Positions 22,195 through 33,817 of a stretch of 64,000 nt of DNA are shown here, in pieces. Position 1 is the first letter of the stretch, and every line of letters begins with the position of its first letter. The DNA comes from Nemophila menziesii. Taxonomy: Eukaryota > Streptophyta > Magnoliopsida > Boraginales > Hydrophyllaceae. A program made the translations under genes and the position numbers. The notes beneath the pieces are model-generated. The model had not been told where the DNA came from and searched no databases. It saw only the letters and a program-made list of their open reading frames with translations. The DNA lies in NCBI GenBank assembly GCA_029959085.1, contig JARWIR010000031.1:1984001-2048000 (forward strand), written 5' to 3'.

Positions 22195-22718
22195 TGGGTC
22201 GCCAAGTAATATATTTATTAAGTAAATCGTCTACACGAGGATTAGATAATTAACCGACGACTTAGTTTTAAGGTAAGTTGACCTTGTTAAAATAAATAGA
22301 CATTGATTTGATTTATAAACAAGCTAATGCGAATATTAATAAAAAATGTGATTACAAAAATAAATTAAACTAAAGGGTTGTGAGAATGGGGAGAAAGACG
22401 TGGCTCGAGAAATTCATACTCACCACTAGTTATGACAGGGACTTCATTGTAATTATAAGGGTAAAACGGGACATTGTTGCTAATCGGGATTCTAAAGTCT
22501 CCTTAAATTTCATCCTTCCGGATAAGTAGGGGTTGTTATCTAATCATAGGAACCTCTTCCGAGTGAATCCTACACATGTTACCTAGACACCTTAAAGTTT
22601 TAACCCTATATGATTATCGAGTTAGTTTAGCTCTTTTAAATCTTCAAACTCCAAAAGACGTATTTATCATATATCAACTACAAACCCCCCCCCCCCATTT
22701 TGGGTGTATTATAATATC
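22195..22718 (-). mobile_element. Diverged minus-strand LTR fragment, part 1
   Basis: Begins TGGGTCGCCAAGTAATA and carries the mid-LTR landmarks seen reversed in other LTRs here (GGGATTCTAAAGTCTCC, GGGTAAAACGGG). It is interrupted at 22718 by the solo LTR and resumes at 24287. Family is inferred from landmark order only. A C-run lies at 22685-22696. Confidence 0.5.
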
Positions 22719-24281
22719 TGATGTCCCTATTTTTTGATAGATAAATCCCCTTATGAGACATCATTTTAGGTTGAATTTGGACTTAGTTGATAGATTTATA
22801 GTCGTATTTTTCTATATTGCACTTTCTTCCTTCGGAATTGAAATATTGTTATTTTTAGAGCTTTTGTACGTTAAGTTATTTGTTTAGTGTGAAGTTCTTA
22901 GGTACATGGTTGCTAGGAGGAATTAAGATAAAGGGAAGAAGTGAAGTTTAAATTCCAAAATCAAACAGAAGTATTAAAGGAGCAAAAGACATCACTTTAG
23001 TGAAGGTGGAAGAGCATTGAAAACTGGAAAGTCGTCACTTCTAGCCTTTCCCGAGCCCAAACGGTGCATAACCTGATTTGGTTGTTCAATGAAAAAGATG
23101 GCCTCCGAGTTAGTGAAATTTGAGGAGTGGTTTACGTGGATTTGGACTTACAATACGAAGGTTACACCTGTTTTACAGGAGTGGTGTAGAGTAGTGCGGG
23201 AATAATAAAACGGATTTGGGCCCTTAATCATTTAAGTAATCCCAAAGGTGGGCCTAATCCATTTTTCAGGTCTATATAAGGCTTTTTAAACCTCTTAAAT
23301 CAGTATGCTTAATATTATTACTTATTTTCTAAGAGTGAAGAAAGCAGAAGCACTTGGAAGCAAAAGGCAGAAATTGGAGAAGTCCTTCTTCAACAACAGT
23401 CAATCATTCCAATTAGGTTCTTTCTAGTTTTATTTCTGTTTTAGGAATTATGTATTCTATTAATTTCCTTTTTGTTTTTATTTTAATTATGAGCTAAACA
23501 TCAAATACTTGAGAATCGCGATATGGGTTGAACCCTAGTTTAATTAATTTAGTGTTTTTCGAATTTGGGATTGTTTCAATTTAAATTAAATTGCATATTT
23601 CTATATTGACTATTATTTTGCTCTTGTTACTAGCGTTAATTAGGCGCAATTTAAGATAGGTTTGACTAATTAGGCTATTCGCTAGTGGTGACGATCATCC
23701 AGAAGAAGGGGGTTTAATTACTGAACTCGATATTAGACGCGTGGTATTCGTTATTGAGCATGACGGCCTTGACTAACCGCGTAGCCAATTGGATAAATTG
23801 CTTAAACATATGAAAATACCTTTATTGTCGCCATGATGGGATCAGTAGTGCCGTAGGATATCCTCCCAAGTGTACCTTGATGGGAGTTAGGATGATATTA
23901 GAGTCCCGGCTAATATAAAATACCAATTTTGCCCTCAAACGAAAGAATTAAATATATGAACTTAGGTGATTCCCTAGCGAGACTCAAGTATACTCCTCTT
24001 ATCTGCATAATCTATTTAGTATTGACTTTAGTTTTTAATATCTAGTATAATTTACTTTCTTGCGTTTGCTATTTAATATTTAAAAAACCAAAACAAATAT
24101 CTATTTTATTGATTTATTGCAATTAATTTTACTTTTCATTTAAACATATTAATCTTACCTCGCAATCCTTGTGGAGACGATAATCCCGTTTTTACTCACT
24201 TATTACTTGGACGACCCGTACACTTGCAGTTGTCGCTTCTATTCTTTAGTATAGATTTTTATTACACTCCAGGAGCGACCA
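22719..24281 (+). mobile_element. Solo LTR (1563 bp), Athila-like
   Basis: Starts TGATGTCCC, ends GGAGCGACCA, and is flanked by perfect 5-bp duplications ATATC (22714-22718 and 24282-24286). The terminal inverted repeat TGATGTC ... GACATCA is present, and a TATATAAG box lies at 23273-23280. No interior or second LTR adjoins, so this is the product of recombination between the two LTRs of a former element. Confidence 0.88.
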
Positions 24282-24286
24282 ATATC

Positions 24287-24659
24287 TAAGTAATCCAAAA
24301 TATGCGTGCATCATGAATTAAGCATGAAGAACAAAAATAAATACAACAACAACAATCCCTATTTTATCTAAATTTAAATTCCCAAATTCATACAATTTAA
24401 ATTTGAATCATAAGAAGGGTTCATACTTTTAGAATCTTAAGATACTAATTAAATTAATTCTTAATGAAATAAAAGCAACAAAATAAAGAAAATGCATAAT
24501 TTAAGGAAGAATTAAACTAATTAAGAAAATAAGTGTTGTTCTTGAACTCCTTGCCTTTTGCCCTTGCTCTAGTTATTCCTTAGCTCTGTAATAAGATAAT
24601 TGATAGGTTTAGCTGCTACGAAATGTATTTATTGTCCAAGAAAATGTGCGACATAAGCA
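24287..24659 (-). mobile_element. Diverged minus-strand LTR fragment, part 2
   Basis: Continuation of the LTR broken by the solo LTR. It has AAATTCCCAAATTCATAC and GGGTTCATACTTTTAG, like the H LTR at 14430-14480. It ends where another LTR end (TGGTGGGCCCG) begins at 24660. Confidence 0.45.
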
Positions 24660-25019
24660 TGGTGGGCCCGAGTGTGTGATAAAATAATGATGTGAAAAGC
24701 TCACACGTCTCAGAAACCACGATTAACTCTCCGCAAATGTACGGGTCGTTACAAGTAATAAGTAAGTAAAATCTTGTTCGTTCTCAGATATTTAAGTATT
24801 TATTTCAACTCGTGTTCAGTATTAGAATAGATGGTTTTAAATGTTTGGATTAAAATATAAGCAGTTAAAGTGTTTGTTTTCTAATGAATGAATATAAACC
24901 ATAAATAATTATGCAATTAAGATAATAACTAAGGAGATGCAAGTATGAACCTATCATATTGAATTAACGTTTCTAGGAATACGGGTGAATTGGGTAAATT
25001 CACATTAGACGGGATTCTT
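24660..25019 (-). mobile_element. Minus-strand LTR fragment F (3' end)
   Basis: Starts TGGTGGGCCCGAGTGTGTGA, the reversed end of an LTR like that of H (TGGTGGGGCCTAGAGTGTGA). It is cut near 25020 by the 3' end of the LINE. Confidence 0.55.
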
Positions 25020-28000
25020 TTTTTCTTATTGTGAACAAGAAAAAATAATTAAGAGTTATTACACATCAAATTGAGAAAATTAAAGGTACCAAATAAAGAA
25101 AAAACCTGTCATTGCCAAAGATTGACGTTACGACGAGTACATATTGCTAGAGCGTCTATTGCAGTGTTGAAGGATTGGTTGATGTGACTAGCCTTCCATA
25201 AAGGAACTTGACAAGCTAGTTTTTCATCTCGACAATGATTGGGACAAACTGCTATCGAAGACCTAAATTTTTTATAATACCTTGAACTAACTCAAGGTTG
25301 TTGGAGTAAAAGGAAATATTCTGGAGATTGAGGCTAGCAGCATGCCTCATTAAGAGCATACAACCCAACACTCCCCTTGAATAGGATTTCTAACCATACA
25401 TCTTTTAGTAATTCTATGCGTAATCATACCTTCTGGATTACCTGCGATAGATTTATACCTGTAGGTTCTCATTCCTTGGTGAAGCAAGCATCACATAACC
25501 AGATCAAGAATTTGCATCATCCGATAAGAGTGGATTATTTAAGCTCACATTCTCCTGATTTTTAACTTTCTCTAGATTGTCAGTTGGTTCCTAAAAATAT
25601 TTGATTTCAAATAGGCACTTCATGACATTGTTGACATTAAGGTTAATCTCTCTTATGTTCCATCCCTTATTTTTGAATAGTCCTTTCGTCTTAGCTTTCC
25701 AAATGTTCCAAATTGTGAACATAATATATGTTGTAATTTCCCTCTTATCCTTGCCATCAACAAAATAACTTTCGATAGTATCTAAGATCCAATTCCCTAT
25801 GTTAAGCTTGTTATTCCTATCGATTTTTATCTTCATTTTCAAATTTTCCCATAATGGTAAACTAAATGGACAGTGAAGAAAAAGATGCTCAATATCTACC
25901 TTATCAGATTCGCACCACTCGCATCGATCATCCTGTGCGCATTTTCGGATGTATAGATTTTTCTTAGTCGGTATAGGCCCATAACAAATTTTCCATCAAA
26001 AGATCTAACTGTTGATGGTACATTTGAGTGCCGAATGGTATTCCATAAACGGCTATTATTACATTCACCTTCTTTTGAATATTGAGCCTCCTTTTGAATT
26101 TCATTGTTAACTAGTGTATTATTACCCATCCTTAGGCAACGGGCAGATGAGCTTATTATCTTCATTAATATGCATAATTGGGATCTTAAGAATATCATTG
26201 ACAATTTTTGGTTGAAAAAGATCTTTAAGAAAGTTACTATTCTAAGATGTCATAGTGTCATTGGAGAGTTGAGCAACCCAGCAGATGTTACTATTAGACG
26301 GTTTGTCAAGCGGAATATTATTACCGATCCAGTTATGTCCCATATATTCATATTGATAACATTACCAATTTTCCACATAGCACGATGCTTCAAAAATTGA
26401 ATACCTTTGTGAAGGCTAGCCCATCTCCAAGACCATCTCTTAGAAATTTTAGCATCAAATAATCTAGAATTTGAAGAATATATACCTTTGAGGATTTTAG
26501 CAACCAAAGAGTTTGGGTTATCAATGATCATCCAAGCTTGTTTGGCTAGTAGTGCTATATTCATCTTTTGAAAGTCTCGAAATACAATGCCGCCAATCTT
26601 TTTGGATTTTGTCACTTTTTCCGAGAAATCCAATGAATTCTTCTTTTAGCGTTTAAATCCCACCATAAATTTGAGACGATCCTCGAGAGTTTTTTACATA
26701 GTGTTTTCAAAAATAGACATGGCATAGTTTGGGATGGATTGTAAAACTTCCTTGATAAGCACTTCTTTACCTCCATCTGAGAAAAGGTTAGATATCCAAC
26801 TAGCTAAGTTAGATAGAATACAATCCCTTATTTAATTAAGATTTTCTGATTTGGCCCTTTGAGAGAAAAGGGGATTTTCCAGAGAAAGGTTTGTTTTCTT
26901 GATATTAAGTGACATCGTGATCGCATCACAGGTAGAATCAGGGGTTCCTTTACTGAAATGGATGAATGATTTGTGGAAATTGATTTTCTGGCCAGAGAGA
27001 ACTTCTTTGAAAGCCTCAATCTCTTTTTCTTCGATATTGATAAAGAAAAGAGCATCATCCGCAAATAATAAATGAGTGAGTTTCGAACAGTTCCTAGTAA
27101 TGGAGATACCCTTAATGTTGCCTTCCCGACATTAAAAATTTATTAAGCTAATAAGGCTTTGGTTAATAAGAAGAAGAGAAGAGGTGAAAGGGGATCACCC
27201 TGTCTAATTCCTGGACTTAGAGAAAATTTATCGAGTCTCTGGCCATTAACTTTAACTTGAAATGAAAGCGAAGATATACAGTTAAGGATCCATTATGTCC
27301 ATTTGTCACAAAAACCGAGACTTTTAAGGGTTTCAATAAGAAAAGCCCAATTAACTTGATCATACACCTTTGCCATATAAATTTTGCTTGTAGAATAATT
27401 CTTTTTCGATTTCCTTTTATTTTTGAGAAAGAATGAGACTGCTTGAGCTATTAGAATATTGTCCTGGATACTTCTTCCTTTAGTGATAGTCGGTTTAAGT
27501 CGGTGAAATAATCTCTTCCATGAACGGTTGAAGTCTAAGCGCAAGTATTATTACGATGATTTAATAACTGAAATCAATACACACAACTGATCTGAAATCC
27601 ACGACCGTCTCTTGGTACTCACCTTTTAGAATAAGTGTAATAAGAGGATCGTTAAGTTTATGTAGAGGCATATTGTGATTAAAGAAATTTAAACCATTCC
27701 AAAAATATCATCCTTAATTATATCTTGATACTCTTGGTATAACTTACCTGGTAGCCCATCTGGGTCTGGTGCTTTAGAACCTGACATACTAAATACCGCA
27801 TATTGACTTCATCCATATCGGGTAGTTTGATTAATGATTCATTCATGAAGGAAGTAACTTTACATGGGATGGAACTAGTAACTTTCGAAGCATATGAAAC
27901 TTCTTTACTCATGAACAAATTAGCATAGTAGTCTCTAATAATAATATTAATTTTTGTGGGGTTATCAGTCCATGAGTCATCGTTCTTTATAAGGTTGGAT

Positions 28001-28950
28001 ATGCGATTAATATTACGTCGGCTAATAGTGGCAGCGTAAAAATAACTAGTATTTTTGTCACCCTTTTTAATCCAAAGATCTCGCTCTTTATCAGACCAAC
28101 AAGACTCTTCTTACTTCCATACTTCTTCCAATTTATCATCAATAATTTTCTCTTTTTCCCAATTTTCTTTAGATGGAAATCATTTGGAATTTGGATAAGT
28201 TCCTTTTGATATTTATCAATTAACTTTCTGTTGTTACAAAAAATTTTTTTACTCCATCCCAAAAGGGCAAGACAAGTTGTGTCTCTTTTATTATATAATT
28301 CTTGGATATTATCAATATTACTATAACTCTCCCAAGAATTGCTTATTACTTCCTTACATTGTTCATTGTTGATCTATCGTGACTCAAACATAAATAGTTA
28401 TTATATATAGAACAAGATGAATATTTGATTAAGACAAGAGGAGAGTGGTCAAATCCTATAGCCGGTGGAACTTGAAGAGAGAAAAAGTGATTATACTATG
28501 AAGTCGAAGTGAGCCCTCGATCAAGTCTTTCTCTAACATAATCTTAATTTTTTCTCTTATTAGACAAAGTGAAGAAACAACCTTTACTACCTAGATCAAC
28601 GAGGTGAGTATTATTTATAAATTTGTTGAATTTAATGATTCTATCGTAGTTTAGGTCGATTTTACCTTGTTTTTCGGCGGTTTTAGATATATCGTTAAAA
28701 TCTCCCATAAAGAGTATAGGAATATTGACTTTAGAATACCAAGAAGTAATATAATTTCATAGTTCCTGTCTATCATTATCATCATTCAGAGCGTAAACAC
28801 ACACAAGATACCAAGAAAACTTACTAGAATCCTCCAATTAAGCAATAACAAAAGACGACGAAGAGTTTATCACTCTAAGAATAACAGAATCATTCCACAA
28901 CATGAGTATACCCCCAGACATATATGATCTTCCCCTAGGTTCTACCATGT
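25020..28950 (-). pseudogene. L1-type LINE, heavily decayed
   Basis: On the minus strand, from high to low coordinates: endonuclease (SGGILMLWNDSV, then GDFNDISKTAEKQGK, about 28940-28560); reverse transcriptase (GRSIQDNILIAQ, then a degraded KIYMAKVYDQVNWAFL, about 27480-27340); the post-RT plant LINE block (GGIVFRDFQKMNIALLAKQAWM, about 26600-26500); zf-RVT-like (TIWNIWKAKTKG); and an RNase H relic (about 25340-25130). A poly(A)-like run is seen as CTTTTTTTCTT near 25017-25027. Many stops and shifts; the element is dead. Its 5' part is cut at 28950 by element E. Confidence 0.75.
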
Positions 28951-30719
28951 TGATGTCTCCCTATTTGTTCTAATTATTAGACCTTTGGAGACATCCTTTT
29001 AGGTGAATAAATGACTTATTTGATAGACTTTTAGGCTTATTTAATTATATTGCACTTTCTCCCCTTGGAATATAACTATTTGCAGTTTCTGAGCTTTTGT
29101 GCGTAAATTTGATTGTTTTTAGTGCAAAGTTAGTAGGATCTTGAATTTCATGAAAGACCAATCCAAGGAGGAGAAGTGAGAAGTAAAGTCTTAGTGTATT
29201 TTAGTATGTTAGGAAATGTTTTTAATCGAGTTTCTATTTTTGTAGTGCACTTTCCTAATTCTATTTCTTGGATTTTTGATTAATTCTTTTTAAGTATATG
29301 CGGTTTAATTATTTATTTATTGTGAATCTTTAAAAGATAAATGGTAATTACTAAGAGACCAAGTCGAGATAAAGAAGTAAAGGAAAGAGATTTACATGGA
29401 AATAAGAAGATTTAGGAAGGACATATGCAAAGAAGGAAAAGATAAAGCTGTCTTATGAATCTGAAATTCCAGCCACGTTTCAATACGAGTACATAACTTA
29501 AGATTGACTAGGAATTTGGGCTTATGGTCTACACCAATGGAAATATCTTTCCGAGAAAAGCAGTTTCATATATTGGAATATCTTAAACGGTAAGTATTGA
29601 ATGAGATATGACCAAATCAAATCAGCAGCAGAATCTTACCTTTCCTAGAATTTAGGACTACGACTTTAAGAGTTCTTAACTTGTCTTCCACTCCAAGTAA
29701 ATTCGACCTAGGGTTCCCTAATACCTATAAATACACCCCTTAGCCTCCTCTTTTCACACACTTCAGAGAATTAAACAGGAGGCTTAAGGTTTTCAAGTCA
29801 GAGCAAGAAAGCAAGGAGAAGCTAGTGCTGGAGGAATCCTGTTCTTCCATCCACAGTCATCCTACCGTTTATGTTATCAATTTATCTTTTTAATTTGAAT
29901 AGAATTCCTTTTATTTATTTCCAGTATTTAATTCTCTTATGAGCTAAATTTCTTTATACTTGAGAATCGCATTAAAGGGATGAACCTTAATTAATTAATC
30001 TATGTCTTGAGTTTGGGATTGTTTAGATTTAAACTGAATTGAGTTTTATATATTGGATATTACTTTGTTTTCATTACTAATTCTTTTAGGAACAACTAGA
30101 ATTAGCTTTTAGTATTTGGGCTATTCACTTTAGTGGCGAAGTGATCATCCGACAGGGGAGTTTGAATACAGATCTAGGTAATACCCTTGTAATGTCCGTT
30201 ATTGACCGACAGGCTTAACTAGTTACATAGCCAAAGAGGTAAAATCATATCATCCGAAGAGGCATATTCGACTATACAGGTGTTTATGATACTTTAGGAT
30301 AGCTCCTAGGTCCACCCGACAGGGGGCTAGGAGATATTAGAGTCCCGACTAATATTATAATTCCAATTCTACCCTTAAACATAGCATATATTATATTGAT
30401 TAAGTGGATCCCTTGTGAGACTCAAGTATCTCTCTTGTCTGAAGTTAGTCGTTTATTTGTTTTATTTCCTTTCTGTTTATTTAATTTTAGTCTTTACATT
30501 ATTTGCATCTTTTAATTTACAAAAAAACCAAACAAAAATTCTTATCTTTTATTTTCTGTTTAGCAATTATTCTTACTACTTGATTAATATTTGGGTTGAA
30601 CCTAATCTGTCCTTGAGAACGAACTTGATTATCATATATTACTTGGGACAACTGTACACTTGCAGTTTGTGGTTCCTCTTTATTTATCGCTTTATTTTAT
30701 AACACCCTAGGACCCACCA
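28951..30719 (+). mobile_element. Element E 5' LTR (1769 bp), apparently chimeric
   Basis: Starts TGATGTCTCCC and ends GGACCCACCA, six bases before a primer site. TATA-like CTATAAATA at 29725-29733. It is about 200 bp longer than its relatives. The first about 250 bases resemble the U3 start of A (GAGCTTTTGTGCGTAA, TTTTTAGTGCAAAG); from about 29210 the U3 landmarks occur again in a G1-like form (GCACTTTCCTAATT, GGTTTAATTATTTATTTA). Confidence 0.78.
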
Positions 30720-30725
30720 AGTTTT

Positions 30726-30743
30726 TGGCGCCGCTGCCCGGGA
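30726..30743 (+). promoter_or_regulatory. E primer-binding site
   Basis: TGGCGCCGCTGCCCGGGA, one base different (C for G) from the site in A, C, H and B. Confidence 0.8.
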
Positions 30744-30859
30744 CGGTAGCGTGTGACCCCGGTGTTAATCTTTAGTAGTTTAATTGTTAGTTTAGTTTTA
30801 GTTTTATTTTTCAGTTTTACGCTTTGGGTTGTCTTTCTTTCTCAGGTTTATAGGTTTTG

Positions 30860-32127
30860 GTTTATACGTGAAGATATCGTGATTCTTGCAAATCCCGAAA
30901 ACCTAGTTCGAGACGCAAACAAAAGAAAGAAAGAAGCTAAAGCAAAAGAGTTAGAGGATCAATTAGCAAGAGAAGAAATGGCCCGAACTCGACCCTCCTC
31001 TTGCTCCTGCAGTTCAACCTCCTCAGAACAATGATCCGTGGTTCATCAATGGCCCTGAAGAAGCTCCATTTAGAGCTCCTGCCCTCGGAATTGGCCCAAC
31101 AAATATAAATGTCGAGAGATTCAGACCCGATCCTGGTATGTTATCTCAATTTCAGAGTTATGGCAATTTCCGAGGAGCGCCTGGCGAAGATCCAATCCAT
31201 GCTGTACAGAAGTTCATGGAAATTTTCGATTCTTATATTACGCAAGGAGTAATTAGAGAGCAAATGTATTTTGCTAATTTTAGATACTTCGTTATTGATG
31301 GAGCAAGCGAGTGGCATGATTCTCAAGAACCCGGAACAATTACAACATGGGATGCATTACAAACTGCGTTCTTCGATAGATACTATCCAACAAATATGAG
31401 ATTAGATGCGCAAGTTGAATTAATTTCATTCAAACAAGATCAAGATGAGACTTTGGTTAGAAGTTGGAAGAGATTTCAGATTTGCTTAAGAAGTGTCCCT
31501 AGTCATGGCCTCACAGAAATTCAACAGATAAAGATATTTTACCGAGGACTTGATGGCTCTTCAAGAAAGGATCTAGACTTGTTTTGTGGTGGTGGATTTC
31601 TACAAGTACAACCAGTCCATGCTAATATTATTTTGAATAGAACTGTAACGAATGAACTGGGTTGGTATACTGTGAGAACACCTATTCGAGGTGGAAATAG
31701 TGCGTTGATTGAAGAAATATTCACCGCCATGGAAAATAAACTTGAGAAACAACTGAAACAGCTTACTCTAGCTGTTACAAAAAGTGTTGAAGGTAGAAGA
31801 GCAGATGTTAATGTTACACAAGAAGTCTATGGGTGTTCTAATTGCGGTACACAAGATCATGATTGGGAGAATTGTCCACACAATACAAAATCCGTAATGT
31901 TTGTTTCCAACCGAGGAAATTATAACTCAAGAGGTCAAGGTTATCAACCGAATAGAAACCATCCGGGTTTACAATATTCGAATCCAAATGGGGCTGCTAA
32001 TCCGACTTATGCATATCAACCACGCCCCAAGGCAATAACTTTCAACCAAGACAACAGAACAACTACCAAGGTGGACAAGCTTACGGAAATCAAGCTCAGA
32101 GACAACCCCCGCAAGATGATTATACCG
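30860..32127 (+). pseudogene. gag: E Gag, start codon lost, frameshifted, cut by A
   Basis: Aligned to A, the start codon is ATA near 30860 instead of ATG. The N-terminal part (IVILANPENLVRDANKRKKEAK) is open to about 31010, where the frame shifts. The capsid follows (FRPDPGMLSQFQSYGNFRG, then FFDRYYPTNMRLDA and IFYRGLDGSS), then the knuckle CSNCGTQDHDWENC and the NRGNYNSRGQGYQPNRNHPG tail. A one-base loss in a C run near 32024 shifts the frame again. The gene ends where the LTR of A is inserted at 32128. Gag is the structural protein of the virus-like particle. Confidence 0.82.
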
Positions 32128-33684
32128 TGATGTCTCCCTAATTGTTCTTATTTTCGACCCTTGGGAGACATCATTTTTTGTGTTTATTTAATTAATTAGA
32201 TAGACTTTTAGACTAAATATGCAATAATCCGGAATTCCCTTTTTATTTCTAGCATTTTTAGTTTATTAAGCTTTTGCGCGTAATATTGGTATTTTTAGTG
32301 TAAAGTTTACAGGTTTTAGATGTTAGCTAGGAGAGGAACCCGAGGAGAAATTCAAAGATCGTGAATTAGAGTCAAGACTTGAAGAGAAATCCCGAAGATA
32401 TTATTTTTAGAGCTGAAAATCCATTTTCCAGGCCATAGAGTGCTGATTTCGAGGTTCTTAAGCAATGATTTAGCCGCTGAACTTTGAAGACAAAACATTC
32501 CTTATCAAGTTACGGAACTTTAGCAACTGGAATGAGGTCAATCGGAGTCATAACGCATCGGGAAAAGCCGTTTTAGTGAAGGTGTATCAGCAGTTACGGG
32601 ATTTTAGGTTTAGAAAGTGGGCTTGGACATTTAATTAATATTCTATTTTCTGGTCCAAGCCCTAAAACGAATTTATGCTTATAAAAGGAGGTCTGGACTT
32701 CTATTTTTCACACAATTCATTCTTTACAATTAAAAACATCAGAGAGAAGCAACAGAAGGAAGGAAGAAGAAGCTGCTAGAGCTGGAGTGGGTCTATAGCT
32801 CCGTTCTCAGTCATTCCAATTCCGGAAATTAGGTTTCTTTTATCTTTTATTTGTAATCAGTTATGAATTCCATTTATTTTAATTTAGTTTTTAATTTTAA
32901 TATGAGCTAAGCTTTTCATAGTGCTTGAGAACAAACAATGGGTGAATCCCAATTTTATTAATTAACGAATGTTGAATTTGGGTTTTTATTGAATTAAACT
33001 AAATTAGGGCTTTTACTCTTTTCAATAAATTGAGATTATTTTACTGTTTTTAGCGTCATGAACTAGGAACAGGTGTTAGTATTTAGGCTATTCCAATTAG
33101 TGGCAATTGGATCATCCTGACGGAGGGTTTAAATACAGAACCATTTATTCGAATCTAGGATAGAAGCTATTGATTCTGACGAACTTAGCTACTTCTAGGG
33201 CCAATGAGGTAATAAAACTTAAACATCTAAAGGTGGATCATATTTACCCTGACGGGACTAGTGACACCCTAGGATTGCCTTATAGTCCACCCTGACGGGG
33301 GTATAAGGAATTTAGAATCCCGACCATTGTAATTGACCAAGTTAGCCCTTAAACAACATAATTTAGGAAATAAGATTGGGAGGATCCTTGCGTTCTCAAG
33401 TACTACTTCTCATATTGCGTTTTACATCATTTTACTTGCGTCTTAGCTTTTATTTGCATTTTAATAGTTATTTTTCAGTAGCTTTAATAACAAAAACCAA
33501 ACAAACATTTTATTATCTTTTATTTTCATAAGTGCATCAATCACTATTTGTTAGACATTGTGATCAACCATCCGTCCTTGGAACGAATCTGTATTATCCT
33601 TATTACTACTTGGGACAACCGTACACTTCCGGTTGTGGTTCGATTAGCATTTGCATTTATTTTAGAACACACAAAGGACCACCA
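32128..33684 (+). mobile_element. A 5' LTR (1557 bp)
   Basis: TGATGTCTCCC to GGACCACCA. The terminal inverted repeat TGATGTCTCC ... GGAGACATCA occupies the first about 50 bases. The TATAAAA box at 32680-32686 places the RNA start near 32710. Four CTGACG words lie at homologous landmarks between about 33116 and 33296. Confidence 0.9.
32680..32686 (+). promoter_or_regulatory. TATA box of A 5' LTR
   Basis: TATAAAA inside GCTTATAAAAGGAGG, 553 bases into the LTR. The same box is found in the B LTRs and in the right half of the A 3' LTR. Confidence 0.7.
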
Positions 33685-33690
33685 AGTTTT

Positions 33691-33708
33691 TGGCGCCGCT
33701 GCCGGGGA
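33691..33708 (+). promoter_or_regulatory. A primer-binding site
   Basis: TGGCGCCGCTGCCGGGGA, separated from the LTR by AGTTTT. It is complementary to a tRNA 3' end and primes minus-strand DNA synthesis. Confidence 0.88.
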
Positions 33709-33817
33709 CGGTAGCGTGTGACCACGGTGTTTATCCTTTAGTGATAGTGCATTTATTTTATTTTATCAGTTTTACGCTTTTTGTTTGCTAGCTTTTTCAG
33801 GTTTTTAGGTTTGGTGT

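Noticed and set aside
31141..31730. Minus-strand frames over E gag
   Set aside because: Shadows of the plus-strand capsid coding sequence.
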